Positions 35,893 through 45,174 of a stretch of 64,000 bases of DNA are shown here, one piece after another; position 1 is the stretch's first letter; each line of letters starts with the position of its first letter. The stretch is from Campylobacter helveticus (GTDB lineage Bacteria; Campylobacterota; Campylobacteria; Campylobacterales; Campylobacteraceae), in the NCBI RefSeq assembly GCF_002080395.1, contig NZ_CP020478.1, forward strand, positions 1,190,886-1,254,885, in the 5' to 3' direction. Made by a program: the position numbers and the translations under genes. The notes under the pieces are model-generated. The model made no database searches, was not told where the DNA came from, and saw only the letters and a list, made by a program, of their open reading frames with translations.

Positions 35893-36632
35893 TAAAAATT
35901 TTGACTTGTTTTTTACTTTGCTTTTCTTTGATGGGAGCTGAGGAAATTTATGCTAGTTTTAATGTAGAGGCTAAAATGCAAAGTAAATTAGCACTTGAAA
36001 GTATGGGAGTGGTGGAGCAAATTTTTGTCGAAATTTCTCAAAGCGTTAAAAAAGGCGATGTGTTACTAAGCTTAGAGAGTGAAACCGAAGAAATTGCCCT
36101 TAAAAATGCCAAAAATGACAAAGAATTAGCCTTAGTGGAGTTTAAAAACACACAAAGCAAAATGCAAAAATTCAAGGCTGTGCGTGAAGTTATCGACAAA
36201 CAAAGCTATGAAGATATACAAAGCGCCTTTAAGGCTTCAAAATTAAGGCTTGAAAAGGCGAGTCTTAATGTCAAATATTATGAAAATATCCTTGCGAAAA
36301 AAAAGCTCATCGCACCTTATGATGGAGTGATAGCAAATAAATTTGTTCAAGTCGGCGAGGGTGTCGGCGGTGTGGGGAGAGTTTTGCTGGAAATTTATTC
36401 CTATCCTGATGTAAAGCTTATTTTAAGCTTTGATGAAAAATTTAAAGATAGGGTAAAACTTGGACAAAAATTTCTCTATAAAATTGATGGGGAACAAGAA
36501 GAAAGAGAGGGGGAAATCAACCTCATTTATCCAAGCATAGAGCCAAAAACGCGTAAAATTTATGCTGAAGTTTATGCTAAGAATTTAAAGCCCGGTCTTT
36601 TTGGCGAGGGCAAAATACTCATAAAAGATTAA
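35889..36632 (+). CDS. cmeE: Periplasmic adaptor of RND efflux pump, CmeE
   Basis: 247-residue membrane-fusion protein linking CmeD and CmeF in the periplasm. An N-terminal signal ends near G-A-E-E. A lipoyl-type half (V-E-Q-I-F-V-E-I-S-Q-S-V-K-K-G-D) is followed by helices and a second half with L-I-A-P-Y-D-G-V-I. It is short for the family. It overlaps cmeD and is 1 base from cmeF, so the three-part pump is one operon. By recall Cj1032. Confidence 0.88.
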   Translation: MIKILTCFLLCFSLMGAEEIYASFNVEAKMQSKLALESMGVVEQIFVEISQSVKKGDVLLSLESETEEIALKNAKNDKELALVEFKNTQSKMQKFKAVREVIDKQSYEDIQSAFKASKLRLEKASLNVKYYENILAKKKLIAPYDGVIANKFVQVGEGVGGVGRVLLEIYSYPDVKLILSFDEKFKDRVKLGQKFLYKIDGEQEEREGEINLIYPSIEPKTRKIYAEVYAKNLKPGLFGEGKILIKD

Positions 36633-36633
36633 A

Positions 36634-39600
36634 ATGTATAAATTAGCCATTAATCGTCCCATAAGTGTTTTAATGCTGTTTTTAGCTCTCGTTATCTTTG
36701 GCTTAATTTCAGCGTTTAATATGAATGTAAATTTATTTCCTAATGTCAATATCCCTCTTGTAAAAATCACCACAAAAGTTAATGGGGACTTAAATTTCGT
36801 AGAATCTAAAATCACCAAAGAGATAGAAAACGCCATCAGTGAGATAGATGGAGTTAAGACTATCAATTCCGTAGCTTATGATAATTTTAGCGTAACTATG
36901 GTGGAATTTAAACTCAGCAAGGATTTAGAAATCGCAGCAAATGATGTCCGCGATAAAATAGGCACACTCGCTCTTAATGTAAAGCCTGAAATCGAAAAAG
37001 TCTCTTCCGACTCTGGCACTTCCATATCGCTTTTTTTAAAAAGTCAAGATGAGCTTTATCTAATGCAAAGCATTAAAGATAAAATCAAGCCTTTTTTGCA
37101 AAGAATTGATGGGGTCGGTGAAATTAATTCCATAGCCTATAAAGAGCCTCAAATTCGCATAGAGCTTAAGCCAAATGAGCTTAGAAAATATCACCTAAAC
37201 GCCTTAGAAGTCGCAAAAATCATAGAAAATCAAAATTTCAAACAAGCCTTAGGAAAGCTCGAAAATGAGAAGCAAAATTACATCTTAAAGGGCTATTTTG
37301 AAGCAAATTCTTTAGAAGAACTTAAAAGCTTAAGAATTATCCCGGGCGTTTTCTTGCAAGACATCGCCACGCTTTCTTATCTTTTTGAAGATGAAAAGCA
37401 AGTCGCTTTTTATGAGGGTAAGGGCGTGCTTTTAGAACTTGGGAAAATCGCAAATTTTAATACTTTAAAAATGATAGAAAATGTCAAAAATGCCTTGCCA
37501 AATTTGCAAGATAATTTTGAAAATATCGAATTTAACATCGTCTATGATAAGAGTTTAAATATCCACAAACATCTTTATAGCGTGGTTTTTGATATGATTT
37601 TGGGCGTATTTTTGACACTTGTGATTGTTTTTTTATTTTTACGCAATTTAAGTGCGACTCTTATCGCTTGCATTGCCATACCAAGCTCGATTATCTCAAC
37701 ATTTTTCATTATAGATTTACTAGGGTATGATTTAAATCGCCTCACCTTTATCGCCCTTACTCTTAGTATAGGAATTTTCATCGATGATGCCATTGTGGTG
37801 ATTGAAAATATCGCCAAAAAATTAAAAGAATATCCCGCCCTAGAGGCTGCTTATCTTGGCATTAGCGAGATAGGCTTTTCCGTGCTTAGCATTAGTGTGG
37901 TTTTACTTTGTGTTTTTGTGCCTATCTCTTATATGGATACGATTCCTGGCTTATTTTTTAACACGCTTGGCATTAGCGTTGCTTCTGGGATAGTGATTAG
38001 CTTTTTTGTTTCTATTTTGCTTATACCCTCACTAAGTGCGAGATTTTTAAATCCAAAACAAAGCACCTTTTACCAAAAAAGCGAAGTGTTTTTTACCAAA
38101 ATGGAGCTTTTTTATGAAAATTTACTTTACAAAATCTTACAAAATAAGGGCAAATTTATACTCACAAGCCTTGCTTTTATCGTTATAAGCTTTGCTTTGG
38201 CTTTAAAGATAGGGCTTGACTTTTTACCTATGGAAGATGATAGCGAAATTCAAATTCTCACCCATAGCAAAGAAGATTTAAGCCTAGAAGCGATGAAGCA
38301 AAAGGGGCTTAATTTACTTGAAAAAATTCAAAAAGATGAAAATGTCGCTTATGCCTTTTTGCTTGTGGGCTATGAAGACGCAAAGGACGCAACAAGGGCT
38401 AAAATTTATGTGAAACTCAAGCCTCTTGGAGAAAGAAAACTAAGGCAAAGTGAGCTTGTGAGTCTTTATAGGAATAAATTTAAAGATGAGAGTTTGGACA
38501 TTAAAATTTTAGAACTGCCTAAAATTGACGGAGCTGGGATTGATGAGCCTGTGCAATTTTTAATCTTAGGAGATGATTTAAAAAGTCTTGAAATGGCAAC
38601 CATAAGAGCAAAAGAGGTGCTAAAAAAAGAAAAAAGAATTGTTGATATTAACGATAATGCCAACCTTAAAAAAGCTGAAGTAAGCCTTAGAATCAATAAA
38701 GAAAAAGCCAAGCTTTTAGATGTAAATCCTAAATATGTCGCGGGGGTTTTGGGCTATTCTTTTGGGGAAATGGTTGTTGGAAGTATGGATAGAGGAAATT
38801 ATAAAGATGATATTGTCTTAAGTTTTGATGAGGCTTTTAAAAAAGACATAAAGGCGTTGGAAAAAATTAGCATTAAAAATAATCAAGGGGAAAATTTAGA
38901 GCTTTTAAGCGTGGTAGATTTTGTTTATAATGAGGATTTAAAAAACATTTATCATTATAATAAAAATCGTAGCGTTAAAATCACAGCAGGGGTTAATGAA
39001 ATTTCCTTAGGTGCTGTAAAAACTCTACTTTTAGATAATATGAGCGAAATTTTAGGGGGGGATAAAAATTTAAATTACGCTTTTTCAGGTTTTATTAATT
39101 TACTAAACGAAACAATTGAAGGCTTTGCTTTTGCAATATTTTTAGGGATGATACTTATCTATCTTGTTTTGGCTGCACTTTATGAAAGTCTTATTTTGCC
39201 ATTTATCATTATGATAACAATGCCTTTAGCCTTCGGTGGAGCTTGCATAGGATTATTTATAACAGGGCATAATTTTTCCCTTTTTGTTCTAATCGCCATC
39301 ATTTTACTTTTTGGTATGGTGGGTAAAAACGCCATTTTACTCGTAGATGTGGCAAATAAAAAAACACATCAGGGCTTAAGTGTCGATGAGGCACTAATAA
39401 GCGCCGGTAAGATGAGACTTAGGGCGATTTTGATGACAAGCTGCGCGATGATATTTGCTATGCTACCCCTTGCACTTTCAAGAGGAAGCGGCTATGAAGC
39501 AAACGCACCAATGGCGATAACCATTATTTACGGACTTGTTAGCTCCACGCTTTTAACACTGCTCGTTGTGCCAGCTTTATTTGAATTTTGTTATAAGCTT

Positions 39601-39642
39601 GATGTGAAATTAAGAAAAATTTATGAGAGGAAAAAACTATAA
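36634..39642 (+). CDS. cmeF: RND efflux inner-membrane transporter CmeF
   Basis: Proton-driven pump of the AcrB/RND class, 1002 residues with 12 membrane helices and two large periplasmic loops. The proton-relay aspartates D384-D385 sit in helix 4 (G-I-F-I-D-D-A-I-V-V-I-E-N-I). It works with CmeD and CmeE; C. jejuni CmeDEF exports a range of antimicrobials and bile-type compounds. A 7-G tract lies inside the gene (39055-39061). It is followed by a hairpin shared with comEA. By recall Cj1033. Confidence 0.92.
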   Translation: MYKLAINRPISVLMLFLALVIFGLISAFNMNVNLFPNVNIPLVKITTKVNGDLNFVESKITKEIENAISEIDGVKTINSVAYDNFSVTMVEFKLSKDLEIAANDVRDKIGTLALNVKPEIEKVSSDSGTSISLFLKSQDELYLMQSIKDKIKPFLQRIDGVGEINSIAYKEPQIRIELKPNELRKYHLNALEVAKIIENQNFKQALGKLENEKQNYILKGYFEANSLEELKSLRIIPGVFLQDIATLSYLFEDEKQVAFYEGKGVLLELGKIANFNTLKMIENVKNALPNLQDNFENIEFNIVYDKSLNIHKHLYSVVFDMILGVFLTLVIVFLFLRNLSATLIACIAIPSSIISTFFIIDLLGYDLNRLTFIALTLSIGIFIDDAIVVIENIAKKLKEYPALEAAYLGISEIGFSVLSISVVLLCVFVPISYMDTIPGLFFNTLGISVASGIVISFFVSILLIPSLSARFLNPKQSTFYQKSEVFFTKMELFYENLLYKILQNKGKFILTSLAFIVISFALALKIGLDFLPMEDDSEIQILTHSKEDLSLEAMKQKGLNLLEKIQKDENVAYAFLLVGYEDAKDATRAKIYVKLKPLGERKLRQSELVSLYRNKFKDESLDIKILELPKIDGAGIDEPVQFLILGDDLKSLEMATIRAKEVLKKEKRIVDINDNANLKKAEVSLRINKEKAKLLDVNPKYVAGVLGYSFGEMVVGSMDRGNYKDDIVLSFDEAFKKDIKALEKISIKNNQGENLELLSVVDFVYNEDLKNIYHYNKNRSVKITAGVNEISLGAVKTLLLDNMSEILGGDKNLNYAFSGFINLLNETIEGFAFAIFLGMILIYLVLAALYESLILPFIIMITMPLAFGGACIGLFITGHNFSLFVLIAIILLFGMVGKNAILLVDVANKKTHQGLSVDEALISAGKMRLRAILMTSCAMIFAMLPLALSRGSGYEANAPMAITIIYGLVSSTLLTLLVVPALFEFCYKLDVKLRKIYERKKL
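39055..39061 (+). repeat. 7-G tract inside cmeF
   Basis: Seven consecutive G (I-L-G-G-D-K-N) in the coding strand. Shorter than the 8-14-base tracts elsewhere in this window but long enough to be a slippage site that would truncate the pump in its last quarter. Confidence 0.5.
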
Positions 39643-39647
39643 GTTTT

Positions 39648-39678
39648 TGTGATTTTAGCATTAAAAACTAAAATCACA
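39648..39678. terminator. Bidirectional hairpin between cmeF and comEA
   Basis: Perfect 11-bp stem TGTGATTTTAG / CTAAAATCACA with a 9-base loop, starting 6 bases after the cmeF stop and ending 13 bases before the comEA stop. Short T-rich flanks are found on both sides. Confidence 0.65.
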
Positions 39679-39690
39679 TTTGAGTTTAAA

Positions 39691-39930
39691 CTATTCCACA
39701 ACAATCGAATCTTTTATCTCTTCAAAGGTTTTATCACCGATACCCTTAACTTTTTTAAGTTCCTCTATGCTTGTGAAATTTTGCTCTTTTCTATAATCTA
39801 AAATCGCTTGAGCCTTAGTTGCTCCTATACCTTTTAGACTTTTCAACTCTTCAAGTGTAGCGGTATTTAAATTGACCGCAGCAAATAAGAAACTCGCCAA
39901 AGCAAACATTAAGAAAACTATTTTCTTCAT
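39691..39930 (-). CDS. ComEA-like helix-hairpin-helix DNA-binding protein
   Basis: 79 residues. A signal peptide of about 18-20 residues exports it to the periplasm. Two helix-hairpin-helix motifs follow: L-K-S-L-K-G-I-G-A-T-K-A-Q-A-I-L and L-K-K-V-K-G-I-G-D-K-T-F. These bind DNA in the ComEA family; the C. jejuni homologue (Cj0011c by recall) is needed for efficient natural transformation. It stands alone with its own upstream region and a hairpin at the 3' end. Confidence 0.92.
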   Translation of the reverse strand: MKKIVFLMFALASFLFAAVNLNTATLEELKSLKGIGATKAQAILDYRKEQNFTSIEELKKVKGIGDKTFEEIKDSIVVE

Positions 39931-40000
39931 TTCTTCTCCTTTTAAATTAAGTTTTTAATCCTACTTGAAAAATTTTAATAGAAAGTTAATTTTTGCAATT

Positions 40001-40492
40001 CTAATTTTCTTTTAAGGGTTTGATATGCTCAAAAAACACAAGTTTTGCACTATGTGCTTTTAAATTTTTAAAACTTTCACACTCAAGGCAAAGCAGCGAG
40101 GCGGTAGGAAAAGAATGGATACAAAGTGAGCCTAAAAACTCACAAAGCCCTAAAAGTGCTGGGTTATGTCCTACCAAAAGCACATTTTCTACGCCCTCAT
40201 CTAAATTTTTCAAAAATTCAAAAAGCTGCTTTTCATTTGCCTCATAAAATGTATCAACAAAACAAATTTTTTCCTTTTCATAGCCATAATTTTTTACTAC
40301 GATTTGTGCGGTTTTTTTCGTCCTAGTAGCAGGGGAGGCATAAATTTTGTCCCATTTGATTTTATAATTTTTTAATTTCTTAAAAAGCATCTTTAATTCT
40401 TCCTTGCCTTTTTTTGTAAGTTTTCTACTAAAATCATCTGTTTCTATCTCTTTTTGAGCCTTTGCGTGTCTTAAAATATAAATTCTTTGCAT
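40001..40492 (-). CDS. Histidine phosphatase family protein, SixA-like
   Basis: 163-residue protein of the histidine phosphatase (phosphoglycerate mutase-like) superfamily. R-H-A-K near residue 8 gives the phosphohistidine catalytic motif; S-P-A-T-R-T and V-G-H-N-P-A supply the other active-site arginine and histidine. SixA dephosphorylates phosphohistidine in signalling proteins, but small-molecule substrates are equally possible. It overlaps the rhomboid gene by one base. By recall Cj1002c. Confidence 0.87.
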   Translation of the reverse strand: MQRIYILRHAKAQKEIETDDFSRKLTKKGKEELKMLFKKLKNYKIKWDKIYASPATRTKKTAQIVVKNYGYEKEKICFVDTFYEANEKQLFEFLKNLDEGVENVLLVGHNPALLGLCEFLGSLCIHSFPTASLLCLECESFKNLKAHSAKLVFFEHIKPLKEN

Positions 40493-41046
40493 TATCTACT
40501 CCTTAAAAATGCCAAAACATAACCGCTAATAAAACCAAAAATATGCCCATACCAAGCCACATTAACCCCCATAAATAAAGGTAAAAAACTCATCAATAAA
40601 ATAGCCACTATAAGCCCTTTTGTGCTATTTCTATCCAAAAAAGCATAAAAACCCATCAAAACACAAATCGCACCACTCGCCCCTACTAAAAAAATATTTT
40701 GCCCCAAAAACTCAAAAGCAAAAAGTAGATAAAAAGCACTCAAAAGCGATGTTACAAGCCCTCCAACAAAATAAAGAAAAGCAAATTTCACACTTCCTAT
40801 ATAATTTTCCAAAATCCTACCAAACTGGAAAAGCACTATCATATTTAACGCAAGATGTGTAAAATTTCCGTGTAAAAACATAGAGCTTAAAAGCTGCCAA
40901 AAAAAGTTTTCTTTAAAAAATAAAAGATTAAGAGAAAAATACAAGCCAAAAATTTCAGTATTAAAAAACCAATGTTGCAAAATAAAAATCAAGGTATTTA
41001 AAATAATCAAAGTCCAAGTTATCACAAATTTACCCTCTAAAATCAC
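40492..41046 (-). CDS. Rhomboid-family intramembrane serine protease
   Basis: 184 residues with six hydrophobic helices. The catalytic dyad is S124 in G-A-S-G-A and H168 in Y-G-H-I-F-G; the second-helix H64-x3-N68 pattern is also present. It should cleave membrane proteins within or near the bilayer. Its substrate in Campylobacter is not known. It lies directly before the SixA-like gene on the minus strand. By recall Cj1003c. Confidence 0.9.
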   Translation of the reverse strand: MILEGKFVITWTLIILNTLIFILQHWFFNTEIFGLYFSLNLLFFKENFFWQLLSSMFLHGNFTHLALNMIVLFQFGRILENYIGSVKFAFLYFVGGLVTSLLSAFYLLFAFEFLGQNIFLVGASGAICVLMGFYAFLDRNSTKGLIVAILLMSFLPLFMGVNVAWYGHIFGFISGYVLAFLRSR

Positions 41047-41086
41047 TTTACTATCTTAAATTCACATAGAATTCACAAAAGATTAT

Positions 41087-41092
41087 TACAAT
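41087..41092 (+). promoter_or_regulatory. -10 box of PepSY-like gene
   Basis: TACAAT in ATTATTACAATTT, about 26 bases ahead of the ATG at 41118, which has AAGGAAAG. It divides the rhomboid gene and the PepSY-like gene, which are divergent. Confidence 0.45.
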
Positions 41093-41117
41093 TTCCCTTA
41101 AATTCTAAGGAAAGTTG

Positions 41118-41528
41118 ATGAAATTTTTAACTCTTATTTTCATATTTTTTTTAAGTTTAAAAGCCGATGTGATACTTTCTCCACAATCTTTACCAAATAA
41201 TATTAAAGATTTTTTGCAAAAGAATTTCAAAGCCCAAATAGGACTAGCTCAAAGAGATGATAACACTTATGAAATCGCACTAAGTGATGGCACAGAGCTT
41301 GAATTTGACATAATGGGCGAATGGAAAGAAATTGAAGCAAGAGGCACGACGATAAGTTACGAAGTCTTACCTCCAAATATCGCAAGCATTTTAAAAAATG
41401 AATTTAAAAACACAACAATCAAAGAATTAGAACGCAAAATAAACTATTACAAAGTAAAATTCTACAACAATCTTGAAGTCATCATAGATTTTAATGGAGC
41501 AATTTTAAGACGCGAGTTTGATGACTAA
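41118..41528 (+). CDS. Periplasmic PepSY-like (DUF2874) protein
   Basis: 136 residues. A signal peptide of about 16 residues ends near L-K-A-D. Two similar halves follow: L-P-N-N-I-K-D-F-L-Q-K-N-F ... and L-P-P-N-I-A-S-I-L-K-N-E-F ..., each ending in a beta hairpin, which is the layout of PepSY-like DUF2874 proteins. Function is unknown; it is probably periplasmic. A preceding TTG at 41115 is less likely than the ATG at 41118. Its end overlaps the magIII stop in the opposite strand by 4 bases. Confidence 0.75.
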   Translation: MKFLTLIFIFFLSLKADVILSPQSLPNNIKDFLQKNFKAQIGLAQRDDNTYEIALSDGTELEFDIMGEWKEIEARGTTISYEVLPPNIASILKNEFKNTTIKELERKINYYKVKFYNNLEVIIDFNGAILRREFDD

Positions 41529-42208
41529 AGTATTTTTAACTGCTTTATCCAATTTTCACCTTGCTCATTAAGCCTCTTGCCTTTAAAAGCTGACTTACCA
41601 AAAGCGACAATTAAAGCGTGATAAATTTGATAAAGCTCATAAAGCTCACATTTACGCCCTAAAATTTGACATAAATTCTGCTCTTCTTGCTCGATACCAT
41701 TTTGAAAAAATTCCCTTAAATCCTCATAATCTTCCAACTCGTAGCCCAAATTTAGAGCCAAACGATAAGTATAGTTATCCACCACTAAAATTTCTCTCTT
41801 GCAAAGATAATTAAGTATCCCATCAACACTTTCATACCCAAGCCCTTTTATACTCAAAAGCCATTCTCTACTCACATTTTTCTTAAAATTTTCAAGATTT
41901 TCAAAATCTTTCAAAATAGCGTCCACCAAGCCTTTAAGCCTCTTTGCCTTAGTATTATAAAAACCACTTGGCTTTATAAGCGCGGCTAAAACTTCATTTT
42001 CCAAATTTGCGACTTGATTTAAGCTTGAAATTTGAGCTTTTTTGCAGTTTTGCAAAGCTTTTAAGACATTGTTCCAATTTGTATTTTGCGTCAAAATCAC
42101 AGAAATCAAAATCTCAAATTCACTCAAACCTCTATCACAAAGCCAATCAAAATCCTGCCATTTTAAATCAAAACTTAAAAGTTTTTTAAAAATTTCCGCT
42201 GAGTTCAT
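41525..42208 (-). CDS. magIII: 3-methyladenine DNA glycosylase MagIII
   Basis: 227-residue HhH-GPD DNA glycosylase removing 3-methyladenine. The helix-hairpin-helix is in L-S-I-K-G-L-G-Y-E-S-V-D-G-I-L and the catalytic aspartate in I-L-V-V-D-N-Y-T-Y. Other blocks (I-L-T-Q-N-T, K-P-S-G-F-Y-N, K-A-K-R-L) match H. pylori MagIII as I recall. There is no 4Fe-4S cysteine cluster, separating it from endonuclease III. It lies 32 bases after mfd. Confidence 0.9.
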   Translation of the reverse strand: MNSAEIFKKLLSFDLKWQDFDWLCDRGLSEFEILISVILTQNTNWNNVLKALQNCKKAQISSLNQVANLENEVLAALIKPSGFYNTKAKRLKGLVDAILKDFENLENFKKNVSREWLLSIKGLGYESVDGILNYLCKREILVVDNYTYRLALNLGYELEDYEDLREFFQNGIEQEEQNLCQILGRKCELYELYQIYHALIVAFGKSAFKGKRLNEQGENWIKQLKIL

Positions 42209-42240
42209 TACCGCTCCACTTCATTTATTAATACCACAAT

Positions 42241-45174
42241 TTAAGCCGACATCTTTCTTAAATGCACCAAAATGGCTTCTAAAATATCATCCTCATCTTT
42301 GCTTTTAGCTTTAATCACTTCTTTTTCATCGTTTAATTTGGTAAATTGTATGTTTTGCAAATAATTACTAATTGCCTTAAATTTCCCAGTCGCTAAAATT
42401 TTAATACGAATGAGTGCTAAAAACTGCTTCGTATAAACATCAAGCTTACCAAATCTATCCTCTATCTCAGCCTCTATCTCATAAAGCTTGGCACTATCCT
42501 CACATTTACTAAGGCGACGGTAAAGCTCAAGTCTTAGGCTGTCTTCGTTGATTAATTCAGGATTTAAAAAGGCATTAATACTAAGTTTTAAATCAAGCTT
42601 ATCTTCACTCACACTTTCATTTTTACTCAGTGCATTAAGCTCATCTTCAAGCATTCTAAGATAGAGACTATAGCCAATTTGCTCTATATGCCCACTTTGG
42701 TCAAGCCCTAACAAATTCCCCCCACCCCTTATCTCAAGGTCGTGATACGCCAGCAATGAACCCGCCCCAAGAAAAGAATTGCTCTCCAAAGAGACCAATC
42801 TTTTTAAAGCCGATTCGCTTAAATTTTCTTTATCTTCTACCAAAAAATAACAATATCCTTGTCTATTACCTCTACCAACCCTACCTCTAAGCTGGTGTAA
42901 ATCCGCCATCCCAAAACGCTCACTTTTTTCAATGATGATAGTATTAACATTTGGTAGGTCAATCCCACTTTCAACTATGGAAGTGCATAAAAGCAAATCA
43001 TACTCTTTATTTTCAAATTTTAGCATTTCTTCCTCTGTGGTTTTAGCGTCAATTTTAGAATGTAAAATAAGAATTCTCAAATCTTTAAAAAGAGTTTTTA
43101 GATGCTTTTCGCACTGCAAAATACTTGCGATATGATTATGGATATAAAAAATTTGCCCACCCCTTCTAAGCTCTCTTAAAATAGCCTCTTTAAGTAAAGC
43201 ATCCTCGCTTTCTCTCACAAAGCTTCTCACATCTAGCCTATCTTCAGGTGGGGTTTGTAAAATGCTATAAGATTTAATGGAGCTTAAAGCTTGATTTAAA
43301 CTTCTTGGTATCGGCGTGGCAGACATTGAAAGAAGATGTGAATTTTGCGAAAATTCTTTTAGTTTTTCCTTTTGTTTTACGCCAAATTTATGCTCTTCAT
43401 CAATGATAACTAAAGCGACATTTTCACACTCCACGCTTAAAAGTGCGTGTGTGCCTACAACCACGCAAGGCGTATTTTTCTTAAGCTCTTCAAGCAAATG
43501 CTTTTTTTCTTTAGCACTAGTAAAGCGGTCAAGCTTAAAAACACTGAGATTAAACTCATCAAAACGCTTTTTAAGACTTTGATAATGCTGATGCGATAAA
43601 AGTGTCGTTGGCACAAAGAAAAAGACACTAAAACCACTTCTTAAAACTGGGAAAATGGCGTTCATAGCGACTTCTGTTTTACCAAAGCCAACATCTCCGC
43701 TCAACAGCCTATCCATAACCTTAGCACTTTTAAAATCCTCTAAAATTTCCTCACAAGCCTTAATCTGGTCTTCAGTATAAGAAAATCCCGCTTTTTGCAC
43801 AAAATCCGCTTGTGCCTCAAAGTCAATCTTAAGCTCTTTTGGCTTAACCAATGCCCTTTTTGCCGCCATAGCAATAATTTGCGAAGCAAGAGCCAAAAGC
43901 TTCGTTTTAAGCTTTTCCTTTAGTTTGACAAAAGTGCTTTTTCCCAGCCTATCAAGCAAAGGAATACCTCCGCCAACGCCCAAATATTTATCAATCATAT
44001 AAAGATTTTCCACAGGCAAAAGCAATTTATCATTATTTTGATAAGAAAGAGCAACAAATTCCTTTTTAGCCCCCGAAACATTTAGCATCTCAAGCCCTAA
44101 AAATTTCCCCACCCCATAATCCTCATGCACGATAAAATCACCAACCTTAAGCTCATCTAAAATCAAATTTGCTTTGCGTTTTTGCTTTTTTCTATCTTTT
44201 TTATTTAAAGATAATATAATCTCATCGCCACTAATTACATTAAGTCTTAATGTACTTTGCCTAAAGAAAACATTTTGCATATCTAGCTCAAGCTGTCTAA
44301 AAAGAGCTTCGTTTTGGGCTAAAATAATTATTTTTTTATTTTGATGTAGGGCGAAAAAATCTTTATTATAAATGCTTTGCAAATCCTTATATACACTTGC
44401 TTCTGGTAAAACTTTTTCATTAATAAATTCTAAATTCTCACCAAAAGTCTCATCAAATTTCTTTATACTTCTAAGGTCAAGTTTTAAATAATCCTCAAAA
44501 TCATTCACACACCAAAAGCCTAAAGAATTAATATCTTTAATCAAAGCCTTACTATCAAAGCTTTCTAGCTTTTCTTCAAATTCCTCATAAGCACTTTTAG
44601 AAAAATATGCCAAAAAGGGGCAAATTTCAAGCTTTTCAAGCTCACTTGGGATAGATTTTTGTGTCTCTAAGTCAAAATACCTAATGCTTTCAATTTCCTC
44701 ACCAAAAAACAAAATTCGCACGGGTTTTTCTTCATTAATGCAAAAAATATCCAGCACCTCTCCCCTTAAAGAAAGCTCACCTTTATCTTGCACCATATCG
44801 ACAAACTCATAACCAAGCCTTAAAAACTCATCTTTTAACTCTTCCAAATTTAAAGGTTTAGTTTTATCAAGGATAAAGCCCCGTAAATGTCTTTTTGACG
44901 GAAGTTTTTTGAGAACACTCGCTAAGGGAGAAATAAGAATTTTTTTAGAATTTTCTTTATGATAGGCGTTTAAAACTCTACAAAGCTCAAAAAGCTCTTT
45001 AGAAAAAGCGCGTAAATCATCGCCAAATTCCGCCCTAAAATCTGGCAAAACGAAAGTTTTTATCTCAAAAAATGCACTCACCTGAGAAAGAGCATCCGCC
45101 TCTTTCTCATTTTCACAGAGCAACAACTCGCAAAAATTGCCTTTTTTGAGATATTCAAAAAAAGACGCTTGCAT
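42241..45174 (-). CDS. mfd: Transcription-repair coupling factor Mfd
   Basis: 977-residue ATP-driven translocase that removes stalled RNA polymerase and recruits UvrA. The order is a UvrB-like N-terminal part, an RNA polymerase-interacting domain (V-G-D-F-I-V-H-E-D-Y-G-V-G-K-F), a RecG-like helicase with Walker A L-L-S-G-D-V-G-F-G-K-T and D-E-E-H, the I-L-H-S-K and G-R-V-G-R motifs, and a C-terminal TRCF domain. The ATG at 45174 overlaps the bactofilin stop. It has a G-rich segment near 42716-42725 but no long tract. By recall Cj1085c. Confidence 0.96.
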   Translation of the reverse strand: MQASFFEYLKKGNFCELLLCENEKEADALSQVSAFFEIKTFVLPDFRAEFGDDLRAFSKELFELCRVLNAYHKENSKKILISPLASVLKKLPSKRHLRGFILDKTKPLNLEELKDEFLRLGYEFVDMVQDKGELSLRGEVLDIFCINEEKPVRILFFGEEIESIRYFDLETQKSIPSELEKLEICPFLAYFSKSAYEEFEEKLESFDSKALIKDINSLGFWCVNDFEDYLKLDLRSIKKFDETFGENLEFINEKVLPEASVYKDLQSIYNKDFFALHQNKKIIILAQNEALFRQLELDMQNVFFRQSTLRLNVISGDEIILSLNKKDRKKQKRKANLILDELKVGDFIVHEDYGVGKFLGLEMLNVSGAKKEFVALSYQNNDKLLLPVENLYMIDKYLGVGGGIPLLDRLGKSTFVKLKEKLKTKLLALASQIIAMAAKRALVKPKELKIDFEAQADFVQKAGFSYTEDQIKACEEILEDFKSAKVMDRLLSGDVGFGKTEVAMNAIFPVLRSGFSVFFFVPTTLLSHQHYQSLKKRFDEFNLSVFKLDRFTSAKEKKHLLEELKKNTPCVVVGTHALLSVECENVALVIIDEEHKFGVKQKEKLKEFSQNSHLLSMSATPIPRSLNQALSSIKSYSILQTPPEDRLDVRSFVRESEDALLKEAILRELRRGGQIFYIHNHIASILQCEKHLKTLFKDLRILILHSKIDAKTTEEEMLKFENKEYDLLLCTSIVESGIDLPNVNTIIIEKSERFGMADLHQLRGRVGRGNRQGYCYFLVEDKENLSESALKRLVSLESNSFLGAGSLLAYHDLEIRGGGNLLGLDQSGHIEQIGYSLYLRMLEDELNALSKNESVSEDKLDLKLSINAFLNPELINEDSLRLELYRRLSKCEDSAKLYEIEAEIEDRFGKLDVYTKQFLALIRIKILATGKFKAISNYLQNIQFTKLNDEKEVIKAKSKDEDDILEAILVHLRKMSA

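Noticed and set aside
42715-42725. C-rich stretch in mfd as a possible phase-variation tract
   Set aside because: It is CCCCCCACCCC, interrupted by an A, and encodes the conserved G-G-G-N-L-L-G part of Mfd. It is too short and broken to slip often.
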